Positions 49,162 through 57,139 of a DNA stretch of 64,000 nt are shown one piece after another. Each line of letters starts with the position of its first letter. Within the stretch, counting starts at the first letter, position 1. The stretch comes from Sphingopyxis lindanitolerans (GTDB lineage: Bacteria > Pseudomonadota > Alphaproteobacteria > Sphingomonadales > Sphingomonadaceae): contig NZ_CM009578.1 in the NCBI RefSeq assembly GCF_002993885.1, positions 3,122,009 through 3,186,008 of the forward strand. Direction: 5' to 3'. The position numbers and the translations under genes were made by a program. The notes beneath the pieces are model-generated. The model was given only the letters and a program-made list of their open reading frames with translations. It was not told the origin of the DNA and did no database searches.

Positions 49162-49659
49162 TTACCGCTCTCCTTCCGCACTTCCGGTGGGACCCAGAAA
49201 GTCGCGGATTTTCTGCGCGGCTTCGGCATCGGCCGCCGCCCGGTCAGGGAAGGGTTTCTCGGGGTTCGCCGGCAGGAATTTCATCGGCCTTGCGCCGATC
49301 CATTCGGCGACCACCTGATCGACTGCCCGGCGCAACCGGATGCGCAATTCCGATGCATCGACGGGGTCGATGCGAGCCCATTCAACATGTCGCAGGATGA
49401 ACCCGCCGAGCGGATAATCATTCCCGCCGATGGCAAATGCCGGACCTTCGAACTGGGCGCTGAACCGCTCGCCGACGAAACGATCGAGCATAGGCCTCTC
49501 GAAGTAGAGCCAGTCCTCGATGAACCGGCGATAGGTCCGGCCGTCCGGCCCGGGGCGGCTCAGCCGCCGCACGAATTCGTCGATCATGGGACCGGCGATC
49601 TTGTCCTGAAAATCGTCCGAAGCGACGATCTGGACGATAGGATCGGGGTTGCGTGTCAT
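49162..49659 (-). CDS. Conserved-looking protein of unknown function, coupled to alpA
   Basis: 165 residues from the ATG at 49659, which overlaps the alpA stop as ATGA. A Gly/Pro-poor soluble protein with SDDFQDKIAGPMIDEFVRRL then DGRTYRRFIEDWLYFERPML and an Arg/Glu-rich helical C-terminus. No motif of an enzyme is recognised. Because it is translationally coupled to an AlpA regulator and lies between alpA and the mobilization genes, it probably serves the element itself (regulation or DNA processing). Longer in-frame extension to 49797 only reads the alpA region out of frame. Confidence 0.65.
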   Translation of the reverse strand: MTRNPDPIVQIVASDDFQDKIAGPMIDEFVRRLSRPGPDGRTYRRFIEDWLYFERPMLDRFVGERFSAQFEGPAFAIGGNDYPLGGFILRHVEWARIDPVDASELRIRLRRAVDQVVAEWIGARPMKFLPANPEKPFPDRAAADAEAAQKIRDFLGPTGSAEGER

Positions 49660-49910
49660 GACGAGCGACGCTTTCCGCGAGGCGTGCGAATGCCTGCTGC
49701 GTCCTCGTGATGCGTATAGGGTTGCGTCGGCAGAGCGGCCATCCAGGCACGGACATCGTCCTCCCGCCAGCGGATATGGCCATTGCCGAGCGAGCATGGC
49801 GGCGGGAACCGCCCCTGTCGTGTCATGCGGTAGATGGAAGTACGGCTGAGCCGCACGAGCGTAATCAAGTCTTGCGTTGTGAGCAAACCGGAGCGGGATG
49901 GCTGGTCCAT
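49656..49910 (-). CDS. alpA: AlpA-family excisionase/transcription regulator
   Basis: 84 residues. A short winged-helix MerR/Xis-like protein: LLTTQDLITLVRLSRTSIYR then MTRQGRFPPPCSLGNGHIRW and REDDVRAWMAAL, the standard AlpA layout. AlpA proteins activate integrase expression or act as excision factors in P4-like elements, so this is a likely control gene for excision of the element by the tRNA-Leu integrase. The Arg/Lys-rich tail (TPRGKRRSS) is additional. Overlaps the downstream unknown gene. Confidence 0.9.
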   Translation of the reverse strand: MDQPSRSGLLTTQDLITLVRLSRTSIYRMTRQGRFPPPCSLGNGHIRWREDDVRAWMAALPTQPYTHHEDAAGIRTPRGKRRSS

Positions 49911-50001
49911 TGGGGTATCCTCTTCGTGTCGAGAGGACTTGGCTGACGGACCGGCGCGCTCAGGTCATTTCAGGACTGTTCCAGACCTGTTTCAGGGTTT
50001 T

Positions 50002-50946
50002 TCAGGGCAGGTCTTCGAGCGGCAAGGCATGTAGTGCCGTTTCAAACTCCGGGTAGTTGCCCGAGTGCATCTTGCTGATGATGCTGTCGCTGGCGGCCGG
50101 TCCCTTGAGGACGGCCCGAATGGCAGGAATCGCCTTCGTGAAAGGACGGCCCCGGACATCGGGATGCCGCATCGCTTCAATGATCGCGAGCCCGCTGATC
50201 AGCGCGCCGCTACCCTGGCCGTGTTCGATCGCCCGTTCGCGTATCCATGCGATACGCTGCTGATAATGCGCCTCATCCGGCTCATTGATGAGCGTCCGTG
50301 CGGTCAATCTTGATCGCGCGACCGCCCCGCCAAGGTCAATCCATATCGCGCCCTGCGGCAGAGGCCGGGCGCTTATTTGAAACCAGTCATTGAGGTTCTC
50401 GCTGACTAGCAGGATGCGCCCGTGATCCGCCGCGAAGCAGGCCAGCGCCTTGCCCGTCAGCAGCTTCACCGCACCGGATGGCGATACCGAATAGGTCTTC
50501 AATGCGCCGCTGCCGATCTGCCTGCGAAACTCCTCAAGTGACTGAACATTGCGCGTTTGAACGGCGTTGCCGGCCAGCCCGGCAAGGTCAGCCCGCGTGG
50601 GCTCGTGGCGGTTCATGAAGCGATCCCGGACATAGCTGATCCAAGGCTTGCCGGCGATCAGTACGACGATCGCAAGGACAGCCAGCAGCACGGCCGTAGC
50701 TATGCCGCTCATCGGCAGGAAGATGATAGCCAAGGCGGCGATCAGGGCAGTAAGCGAAAGCGCCGCGCGGACGGGAGCGTTTGGCAGCGGGGGGATGATC
50801 GTCGGCGATTTCAGGATCGCATCGACTGACGCGCGGCCGAGCAAATCGACGACCATGTCGCCGGAAGGTCGCTTGCAGTAGAGCGCCAAAGCTTCCGCGA
50901 CCGGCTTTGCGCCTATCGGCAATGTGGCTGAGCTGGCTCCGTTCAT
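50002..50946 (-). CDS. Membrane protein of unknown function
   Basis: 314 residues. Two adjacent transmembrane helices near residues 60-105 (AALSLTALIAALAIIFLPM; AVLLAVLAIVVLIAG) divide a short N-terminal domain (VVDLLGRASVDAILKSPTII) from a 200-residue C-terminal domain with IWIDLGGAVARSRLTARTLI. No family recognised. It starts without a strong ribosome-binding site, 85 bases from the hipA stop, on the same strand as alpA. It might be a defence or transfer accessory protein; there is no direct evidence. Confidence 0.62.
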   Translation of the reverse strand: MNGASSATLPIGAKPVAEALALYCKRPSGDMVVDLLGRASVDAILKSPTIIPPLPNAPVRAALSLTALIAALAIIFLPMSGIATAVLLAVLAIVVLIAGKPWISYVRDRFMNRHEPTRADLAGLAGNAVQTRNVQSLEEFRRQIGSGALKTYSVSPSGAVKLLTGKALACFAADHGRILLVSENLNDWFQISARPLPQGAIWIDLGGAVARSRLTARTLINEPDEAHYQQRIAWIRERAIEHGQGSGALISGLAIIEAMRHPDVRGRPFTKAIPAIRAVLKGPAASDSIISKMHSGNYPEFETALHALPLEDLP

Positions 50947-51031
50947 GCAGCGAATATCGGAAATCCGGGCAGGCGAGGCAAGTGAATGTTCTCTATTTGA
51001 TCTTGTTGCTATCGGTTTGGCAGCCTCCGGA

Positions 51032-52357
51032 TCAGAGGTCGTCGAGAGCGCCTGTCAGCTGAGGCAACCGCCGTTCGATGGCAGCCGCAACGCTCTCATG
51101 GACGAAGTCGGCGAAGCCTTCGGGCATGGCAGCGCGCGCCTCGGCAACAGCGTCCGGGGCGCGGTCCAGCAGTTCGCCTATCGCCTCGCGCATAGCACTT
51201 GCGCCAAGGCCCGCTGCCTTGCCGGTCTGGACGAAATGCCGGCCCAGCACCTCCGACATTCGGTAATGGCGGTTCTTTCCTGCAGACATTGCCAGGCGAA
51301 ACTTGTTCTGGGCGATCTGCCCCTTGTCGGCGGCCGGCTGAGCGGAGAGCACATCATAGAACGGTGTCAGGCTGAAGCGCCCGCCGGGTTTGAGGAAAAT
51401 ACTGAAGTTCTTGGCGTGACCATCCGTTGCGCCCATCAGCCAAAACAGGATTTGGCTTTTGAAGAATGCGATCTGGTCGGCCTGCGGGTCGTCCGCGCCC
51501 TTAAGCAGTCCGAGGATGTCACGCATGCTCGGCCCGCCGTCGCTCTGGTACTTGCGCGTCGGCGGGATGCCGAGCGCCTGACAGCAATCCTCCTGAGGCA
51601 ATCGGAGGATTTGGCCGGAATCGCGCCTGTGCCGATCAAAGCGTTCGACAACCAACACGCGCCGCGCGCCGAAGATCGCGATCTCTGTGCGCGCGACGTG
51701 CAGGCCGAAGGCCTGCATCAGCCTCATGCAATAGTGCTCATTATCGACACTGTCCGACATGTCGATCATGCCGTCCGAGGTCGGTATCTGGCCTAGCTGA
51801 GGCTTGAGGATATGCGTCGTGGGCGTGGTGCCGATCGGCCGAAACCATTGCCCGTCGATCCGCAGCAAGGCGGTCTTTTCCTGCGCGCCAGCAACGGAAA
51901 TCCGGAACTCCTGCTCGCGGTCCACCCCCAATGGGGCTTGGGCCAGGTCGGCCAGCATGCCTTCGATCTCGGCTTCGCTCACCGGCTCGCCGTGTGAATC
52001 AGGTGCGCTGGCCTCGCCGCCTTCGGGCAGGAATTGCATCGCTCCGACGCAGTCGCGCCCGATCGCCTCAAGTAGACTGTAGAAGTCAGTGCCCGACGCC
52101 CCCATGCGCTCGGCGACACGTCGGCGCACGGCATCCCTGTCAGGGAGAAGGTTGTCGAACACGGCAGCGACTTCCGCTCCGCGATAAGCCAGCGGCGTCA
52201 AAGGCAGCGATAGCGAGACGGCGAAGCGGTGATCCCAGGACAGCCATTGCCCGGCATACTGGAAGCTGGTCGCGCCATTAGCCGCCTTTTCCAGGCGGCC
52301 AACGAGACGGCCGTTTATCAGCACATCGAGGGGGAGATGGGTCTTCTTGCGCGCCAC
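51032..52357 (-). CDS. hipA: HipA-family toxin kinase
   Basis: 441 residues, full length. The N-terminal subdomain has VLINGRLVGRLEKAANG and LPLTPLAYRGAEVAAVFDNL; the kinase core has the Gly-rich loop FRISVAGAQEKTALL, catalytic WLMGATDGHAKNFSIFLKPG (Asp and Asn) and metal-binding Asp in LTPFYDVLSAQP. HipA kinases phosphorylate glutamyl-tRNA synthetase or related targets and cause growth arrest; HipB neutralises and represses. The gene begins two bases after the hipB stop, giving one operon with antitoxin first. All catalytic residues are present. Confidence 0.95.
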   Translation of the reverse strand: MARKKTHLPLDVLINGRLVGRLEKAANGATSFQYAGQWLSWDHRFAVSLSLPLTPLAYRGAEVAAVFDNLLPDRDAVRRRVAERMGASGTDFYSLLEAIGRDCVGAMQFLPEGGEASAPDSHGEPVSEAEIEGMLADLAQAPLGVDREQEFRISVAGAQEKTALLRIDGQWFRPIGTTPTTHILKPQLGQIPTSDGMIDMSDSVDNEHYCMRLMQAFGLHVARTEIAIFGARRVLVVERFDRHRRDSGQILRLPQEDCCQALGIPPTRKYQSDGGPSMRDILGLLKGADDPQADQIAFFKSQILFWLMGATDGHAKNFSIFLKPGGRFSLTPFYDVLSAQPAADKGQIAQNKFRLAMSAGKNRHYRMSEVLGRHFVQTGKAAGLGASAMREAIGELLDRAPDAVAEARAAMPEGFADFVHESVAAAIERRLPQLTGALDDL

Positions 52358-52359
52358 GA

Positions 52360-52608
52360 TCAGAAGACATCCTCAATCGATTTGCTGTCGCGCTTACGCA
52401 GCACGATCTGCATATCGAGGCCAAGGCTCGCGATGACGCTGAGCAACGTATCCAGTTTCGTCCCTTCGCTGCCGTTCTCGATCGAAGATATGGTCTTCTG
52501 CTGAGTGCCGGTCCTGCTCGCTAGCTCGGATTGTGTGAGACCCTGCCGCAAGCGTTCGATCTGGATGATCGAGCCGAGCTGACTGGGCAATCTAACGATC
52601 TGCTGCAT
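52360..52608 (-). CDS. hipB: HipB-like antitoxin (XRE family)
   Basis: 82 residues from the ATG at 52608, chosen because GGAGG lies 5-6 bases upstream; an in-frame ATG at 52623 lacks this. The helix-turn-helix is RLRQGLTQSELASRTGTQQ then KTISSIENGSEGTKLDTLL, typical of HipB. The C-terminus (MQIVLRKRDSKSIEDVF) ends in an acidic/hydrophobic tail that may contact the toxin. Three palindromes directly upstream are probable binding sites for autorepression. Confidence 0.93.
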   Translation of the reverse strand: MQQIVRLPSQLGSIIQIERLRQGLTQSELASRTGTQQKTISSIENGSEGTKLDTLLSVIASLGLDMQIVLRKRDSKSIEDVF

Positions 52609-52627
52609 GAGAACCTCCACCATCCCT

Positions 52628-52699
52628 ATACCCTGAAAGGTATTAAATGTATATATACCTCCTAAGGGATAATTTTGGTTTATACCCTGAAGGGGTTAT
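52628..52699 (-). promoter_or_regulatory. Three operator-like palindromes upstream of hipBA
   Basis: ATACC-N6-GGTAT (52628-52643), TATACC-N6-GGGATA (52654-52671) and TATACC-N7-GGTTAT (52681-52699) share one pattern and similar spacing in an AT-rich promoter region. E. coli HipB binds TATCC-N8-GGATA sites, so these are likely cognate operators. Confidence 0.72.
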
Positions 52700-52898
52700 C
52701 AACCGTATGGCGTCTAGGAGCGTCTGCTTTCAACCAGAACCGGTCGTCCGGCCGAACTACTTCGATGGCTTATCTCGCAATAAGCGGACGTAATTCCGAA
52801 GCCGATAAAGCCTAAAATGCGAGCGTTAGATGGCACCGCGATGAAGCGCCCGTGGTGAGCGACAATAGCGGCCCGCTTATTCCGCAAACGATAGTAAA

Positions 52899-53465
52899 TC
52901 AGCCCGTCCGCTGTCGGAACGCCAGCCGCTTTTCCACACCCGTCATACGGCATCGCCAGTTGCATAGCTGTCCGCTCACGCCGAATGTTTGAGCAATCGC
53001 CTCTGCCGAAATCCCTTGGCCCCGATACAAGATCAAGACCACTTCCGGCAGCAGCAGCGCCGCACCCAGCCAGTCCGCCTCTTCCTCCTGCTCGACCGAA
53101 TAATCCGAAAGCAGCACCAAGCCGTTAGGCGAAACCGTCACTTCAGCAGGGACGTGTCCAAGGATTATGTGAGCCAGTTCATGCATCAACGTTGCAGTTC
53201 GGCGAGTTTGCGGTCGCGAGGGATTCAAAACGACGAGATGAATACCCTCTTCGAAAAGCGTCATCCCGTCCCAGCTATCCGGGTCTCGCACCAAAAGTTG
53301 GGTTGCGTGTTCTGGCTCCAGATCAAGCTGGTTAGCGTCATAGACAAGCACCCCCAGCGAATCAGCATATTGCCACGGGCATAGTTTGTCAGTCGGCGTA
53401 AGCCCCAGTGCTTCGCGCGCGGCGGCAGACCTTCGCTCGGCATCAGCTTTGAACCCACGGCGCAT
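52899..53465 (-). CDS. ImmA/IrrE family metallopeptidase
   Basis: 188 residues from the ATG at 53465, one base after the stop of the XRE gene and with CGGAG upstream; the longer in-frame reading to 53651 is the shadow of the regulator. The zinc site is LMHELAHIILGHVP (HExxH), with a downstream Glu in EQEEEADWLGAALLLP. A short N-terminal part (LGLTPTDKLCPWQYADSLGV) precedes it. Such peptidases cleave a partner repressor when triggered. The partner is the XRE protein just upstream, so the two form a repressor/antirepressor pair. Confidence 0.92.
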   Translation of the reverse strand: MRRGFKADAERRSAAAREALGLTPTDKLCPWQYADSLGVLVYDANQLDLEPEHATQLLVRDPDSWDGMTLFEEGIHLVVLNPSRPQTRRTATLMHELAHIILGHVPAEVTVSPNGLVLLSDYSVEQEEEADWLGAALLLPEVVLILYRGQGISAEAIAQTFGVSGQLCNWRCRMTGVEKRLAFRQRTG

Positions 53466-53466
53466 G

Positions 53467-53820
53467 TCATTCTCCGCGCGCCAACTCCGAACGCGCTTGT
53501 CTTGCGCGCTGAGCAGCAAGGATGAGCGCGCCCAGTGACGTCGCCGTTTCAGGTGATACGGTCGGCTTCTTCCGAAAGTGAGCGACTGCCCGTTTTGGCG
53601 GGGCATCACCGGAATCGGTTTCCACCCCCAAGAACCGGGCAGGATCGACACCTAGCCATCGGCAAATTTTCGCGAACGTGGCCAAATCCGGCAGATGGCC
53701 ATTCTCAACGCGGGAAAGGGTTGCGGGGCTAACGTCTATGTCAGTGGCAGTAGCCCTGATTCCCCGCCCTCCTCGCTTGCGCACGAGCAGCTTACCCAGT
53801 TCCTCGATGGGAAGGGTCAT
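53467..53820 (-). CDS. XRE-family repressor paired with ImmA
   Basis: 117 residues. The N-terminal helix-turn-helix has LGKLLVRKRGGRGIRATATD then VSPATLSRVENGHLPDLATF and AKICRWLGVDPARFLG. The C-terminal part is a linker and helical tail (GALILAAQRARQARSELARGE in character). It probably represses its own operon and perhaps the divergent DUF2188 operon through palindromes in the 167-base intergenic gap. It ends one base before the ImmA start codon, so translation is coupled. Confidence 0.9.
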   Translation of the reverse strand: MTLPIEELGKLLVRKRGGRGIRATATDIDVSPATLSRVENGHLPDLATFAKICRWLGVDPARFLGVETDSGDAPPKRAVAHFRKKPTVSPETATSLGALILAAQRARQARSELARGE

Positions 53821-53887
53821 AGCATCTCCAACATGACCATTGACTCTACAGCAGCATCGCCATAGTGTTTCTCTTGTGATGACTGAT

Positions 53888-53903
53888 GTTTCACGAATGA
53901 AAC
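53888..53903. promoter_or_regulatory. Operator-like palindrome between XRE and DUF2188 genes
   Basis: GTTTCACGAATGAAAC, a perfect 6-bp inverted repeat around 4 bases, with a further half-site TGAAAC at 53914-53919. It is centred in the divergent intergenic gap, so it could control both directions. Confidence 0.6.
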
Positions 53904-53986
53904 AGCGCCATCACTGAAACGCTGTGAATCACGCCCGCCTGATTGAGTCAAGCGGGAAGTGACCTGCAGAGAGTGAAGGAGGCAAT

Positions 53987-54211
53987 ATGAGCGGCAAAAA
54001 TCAGTATGTCGTGCGGGATGGAGATCGCTGGGGTGTCCGTGGAGAGGGCAATTCTCGCCTGACCAAGAGCTTCGACACCCAGAAGGAAGCTATCGCCGCC
54101 GGGCGCGACATCGCCAAGAATCAGCAGGCCGAACTTCGCATCCAGGGCAGCGATGCCAAATTCCGCGAAGCATGGTCCTACGGCAATGATCCATATCCGC
54201 CCAAGGGCTGA
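53987..54211 (+). CDS. DUF2188 domain protein
   Basis: 74 residues with a strong site AAGGAGG upstream. The whole protein is one DUF2188 unit: QYVVRDGDRWGVRGEGNSR, KSFDTQKEAIAAGRDIAKN and QAELRIQGSDAKFREAWSYG, with the conserved final Gly-Asn-Asp-Pro. Function of the family is unknown; members are small cytoplasmic proteins found on plasmids and islands. First gene of a three-gene operon (23 bases to the next start). Confidence 0.85.
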   Translation: MSGKNQYVVRDGDRWGVRGEGNSRLTKSFDTQKEAIAAGRDIAKNQQAELRIQGSDAKFREAWSYGNDPYPPKG

Positions 54212-54234
54212 TCGCTATACAGAGGAGACGAAGC

Positions 54235-54495
54235 GTGCAGCATATTCACGCCAGAGAATGGCTTGATGCCGGCAACAGGGTCCGTGTGGACTGCGACCAT
54301 CAGTGCAACGTCCTTGTGATGGATGATCACAATTACTCGCTGTATCGGCGGGGACAGTCGTTCCGGCATTTCGGAGGCTTCTTTAAGCGCCTTCCTGCGG
54401 TGGTCAGCGTTCCGAATGGCGGAAACTGGAACACCGTGATCGATCTTGGCGGTGGCCGCGCCAACATTCGTTACGCCATCAATTATCTTAACTGA
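54235..54495 (+). CDS. DUF1883 domain protein
   Basis: 86 residues, GTG start. A single DUF1883 domain: HAREWLDAGNRVRVDCDHQC, VLVMDDHNYSLYRRGQSFRH and FGGFFKRLPAVVSVPNGGNW then VIDLGGGRANIRYAINYL. In other proteins this domain is fused to TIR domains, which suggests a sensing or ligand-binding role in signalling or defence; here it stands alone. Function unknown. Same operon as the DUF2188 gene and followed 18 bases later by the DUF3892 gene. Confidence 0.82.
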   Translation: MQHIHAREWLDAGNRVRVDCDHQCNVLVMDDHNYSLYRRGQSFRHFGGFFKRLPAVVSVPNGGNWNTVIDLGGGRANIRYAINYLN

Positions 54496-54513
54496 CACAG
54501 TCGCGAGGTTCCC

Positions 54514-54807
54514 ATGACGGTTCGTATTACCTGCATCAACAAGGATGGGGGCAATCACGAAAACCCCAACGCCGCCATCAGCCATCTTGGTTGGACAGAA
54601 GATGGAACCGGCAAGGCTGGCAAATCCACCCGTCTTGAAATGTATGACTGGATCAAGCATCAGAATGGTAAGGCGTATGTCCGCGACGCCAGCGGCAATA
54701 CGGCTTGGGTTGGCACGGCAGAGACGGCCGGAGGAACCAAGTATGTGCGGACCTACCGCGACAACACTTGGACGGACAATCTTCTTGCGCTGATGGAATG
54801 CCGATAG
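54514..54807 (+). CDS. DUF3892 domain protein
   Basis: 97 residues. TVRITCINKDGGNHENPNAA and ISHLGWTEDGTGKAGKSTRL then YDWIKHQNGKAYVRDASGNT and KYVRTYRDNTWTDNLLAL fit the small DUF3892 family, which is common on mobile elements and has no known activity. Last gene of the DUF2188-DUF1883-DUF3892 operon; a hairpin with T-run follows at 54988-55009. Confidence 0.82.
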   Translation: MTVRITCINKDGGNHENPNAAISHLGWTEDGTGKAGKSTRLEMYDWIKHQNGKAYVRDASGNTAWVGTAETAGGTKYVRTYRDNTWTDNLLALMECR

Positions 54808-54987
54808 AGTATAGTTCGCTCTGCAAGTGCGCCACATTGCCCAGAAAACTCCGGTCAAAACGGGTGAGAAATCGCCGATTTCACCTGACCTTAACGAGAA
54901 AATGCACCGTTCCCGTGCCTGCTCCATCCCCTCCGACTCCATCAAACTGTGGCGACACAAGCTAGTCGCCCGTGAAAAACGCTGGAT

Positions 54988-55009
54988 CCCGCAGAGATGC
55001 GGGGTTTTT
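54988..55009 (+). terminator. Rho-independent terminator after the DUF operon
   Basis: CCCGCA (54988-54993), GAGA loop, TGCGGG (54998-55003), then GTTTTT. An outer GAAAAAC/GTTTTTC pairing is also possible. It lies about 180 bases after the DUF3892 stop; nothing codes between. Confidence 0.8.
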
Positions 55010-55152
55010 CGTGATAACCAAGTATTAGAAATCGCAAGGGTTCGGGCGATTGGTGCAAAAAGCTTGCAATTTTGCGCGCCCGTGCGCGTGGGGGCTTCCC
55101 CTGGAAATTGGGCTGTGATTCAGTGCGCTGGCCGAGACGATGAGGTTCGCCG

Positions 55153-56487
55153 ATGCCGCCGAAGAAGCCCCAGCTGAGCGAGTTCGAACTGTTCCAGAGC
55201 CGTTTGGACAACATGCTCGATCCCAAGCATCCGCTGGTGAAGCTCGCTGGGCTGATTGACTGGTCGCGGTTCGATGAGGCCTATGGTCGCTTTTACACGG
55301 AGAAGGGCCGGCGGGGCTTGCCGACGCGGTTGATGGCGGGATTGCACCTTCTCAAGCACATGGAGGGCCTGTCGGACGAGGCTGTCTGCGCCCGCTGGGT
55401 GGAGAACCCCTATTTCCAGTACTTTTGCGGCGAGCAGCATTTCCGGCACAAGCTCCCGCTCGACCGGTCGTCGATGACGCGCTGGCGGGGGCGGATCGGT
55501 CCTGACAAGCTCGAGCTGCTGCTGGCCGAAACGCTCAGCGTGGCGATGCGAACCGATGCTGTGACGCCCCAGGCCTGCGAACGGGTGACGCTGGATACAA
55601 CGGTGCAGACCAAGGCGATTGCCCATCCCACCGACAGCCATCTGCTCCTGCGCGGCATCGAGTGGCTGAACCGGCTGGCGAAACAGCACGGCATCACGCT
55701 GCGCCAGTCGTTCCTGCGTGTGGGCCGCCGGGCGCGCCGCGAGGTGTCGCGGCTGATCCATGGCCGCGGTCACAAACAGGCGCTGCGCTGGGTGCGAAAA
55801 CTGCGCACCTGGCTGGGCCGGCTCGACCGCGACATCGGCCGCAAGATTGCCGGGAATGAAGCGCTCGAGGCCGCCTTTGCCGTCGCCCGCGAGCGCGTGG
55901 CGCGCATCCTCGCCCAGAAGTCTGGTGATGCCGACAAGCTCTACGCCCTGCACGCACCCGAGGTCGAATGCATCGCCAAGGGCAAGGCCAGGACGCGCTA
56001 TGAGTTCGGGGTGAAGACCTCGATCGCGGTCACCAACGCCCGCACCGCCGGCGGCCAGTTCATCGTTGGCATGCAGGCTCTGCCCGGCAGCCCCTATGAT
56101 GGCCATACGCTGACCGGGCAGATCGAGCAGGTCGAGCGCTTGACCGGCATCACCGTCGAGCGGGCCTATGTCGACCGCGGCTACAAGGGCCACAAGCACA
56201 GCGGCAAAGCCAAGGTCTATATCGCCCACACCCGCGGTATCACGTCACCGACGATCAAACGCGAGCTCCGCCGCCGCAACGCCATCGAACCGATTATCGG
56301 TCACGCCAAGAGCGATGGCTTGCTCGAGCGCAATCACCTTGCCGGTGCTACCGGCGATGCCATCAACGCCATCCTGGTCGCCGCCGGACACAATATGCGG
56401 TTGCTCGTCGCATGGCTGACCGCGCTTTTGCGTGCCCTGTTCATGGCGCTCCTCCAACCGAGGCAGCCAGAACTGGCCGCCGCCTGA
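55153..56487 (+). CDS. IS5-family transposase
   Basis: 444 residues, apparently intact. The N-terminal DUF772-type domain (LPTRLMAGLHLLKHMEGLSD; FRHKLPLDRSSMTRWRGRIG) precedes the DDE catalytic domain: first Asp in VTLDTTVQTKAIAHPTDSHL, second Asp in ERAYVDRGYKGHKHSG and Glu in RRNAIEPIIGHAKSDGLLER, ending with helices and HNMRLLVAWLTALLRALF. It is a cut-and-paste transposase. Clear terminal inverted repeats could not be fixed by eye. The sequences TATTAGAAATCGCA (55023) and TATTTGAAATCGCA (56549) flank it as near-identical direct repeats. Confidence 0.93.
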   Translation: MPPKKPQLSEFELFQSRLDNMLDPKHPLVKLAGLIDWSRFDEAYGRFYTEKGRRGLPTRLMAGLHLLKHMEGLSDEAVCARWVENPYFQYFCGEQHFRHKLPLDRSSMTRWRGRIGPDKLELLLAETLSVAMRTDAVTPQACERVTLDTTVQTKAIAHPTDSHLLLRGIEWLNRLAKQHGITLRQSFLRVGRRARREVSRLIHGRGHKQALRWVRKLRTWLGRLDRDIGRKIAGNEALEAAFAVARERVARILAQKSGDADKLYALHAPEVECIAKGKARTRYEFGVKTSIAVTNARTAGGQFIVGMQALPGSPYDGHTLTGQIEQVERLTGITVERAYVDRGYKGHKHSGKAKVYIAHTRGITSPTIKRELRRRNAIEPIIGHAKSDGLLERNHLAGATGDAINAILVAAGHNMRLLVAWLTALLRALFMALLQPRQPELAAA

Positions 56488-57139
56488 GCGCGCAAACTTC
56501 GCTATCAAAGTCTCACCCATCCAAGCCGGATCGCTCAACGCAACCGCCTATTTGAAATCGCATTGTTCACGGACGACAAGCTACTAATTTCGTTGCAGTT
56601 GAATGAGTTCAGCCTGTGGAACGCCAATCAGAGACCCTAGTGCGCGCTGTCTACCTATTACGCTTAAGCACCTGAATGTCCGCTTCTGGCTGGCGCTGCC
56701 ATTCGCTAAGGCTGCCGGGAGTGACGGCTTTGTCCCACTTTTCGAAGTAGCATTGAGCTATTGGGGCAGGGAAAATCTCGCGAAAGCATCTGCACAGCCA
56801 TTCTCGGGCAAACGCATTATCATCGAGAACGAGGTTAGCCCTCAAAGGGCACCCGGACGATTGATGCAGATGACCTTGCCGCATTTGGAAATATGCCGAG
56901 ACACGGCTGGAAGCAAATAGACTCAAAACGGCGGAGTTTCGAAGCGAGACGGAAGACATGAAATTCCGTTTCGACTTGCCTGAACCTGACCGACTATGAT
57001 ACAAATTGAATGTTCCTGAAACAGCATCAAGAGACCCCAATCTTTTAAGCAAAATGAATTTGGGGGCATGGCAAGTGGCATTTCAATCTCCAAAATGGAC
57101 ATTGACCAAGTATATCAAATACTTGGATGTTACTTTGTC
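56488..57139. other. Region between the IS transposase and right att, no gene called
   Basis: About 650 bases of AT-richer sequence. Two short open frames (56603-56920 plus strand; 57052-56651 minus strand) overlap each other and show no family resemblance or good start. The IS right end is probably within the first 60-75 bases. Confidence 0.4.

Noticed and set aside
52714..52965. An 83-codon minus-strand frame between hipB and the ImmA gene
   Set aside because: Overlaps the ImmA 3-prime end in another frame and lacks a ribosome-binding site or family match.
56603..57052. Two overlapping short frames on opposite strands between the IS transposase and right att
   Set aside because: Neither has a good start or a recognisable domain; could be remains of a disrupted gene but cannot be supported.
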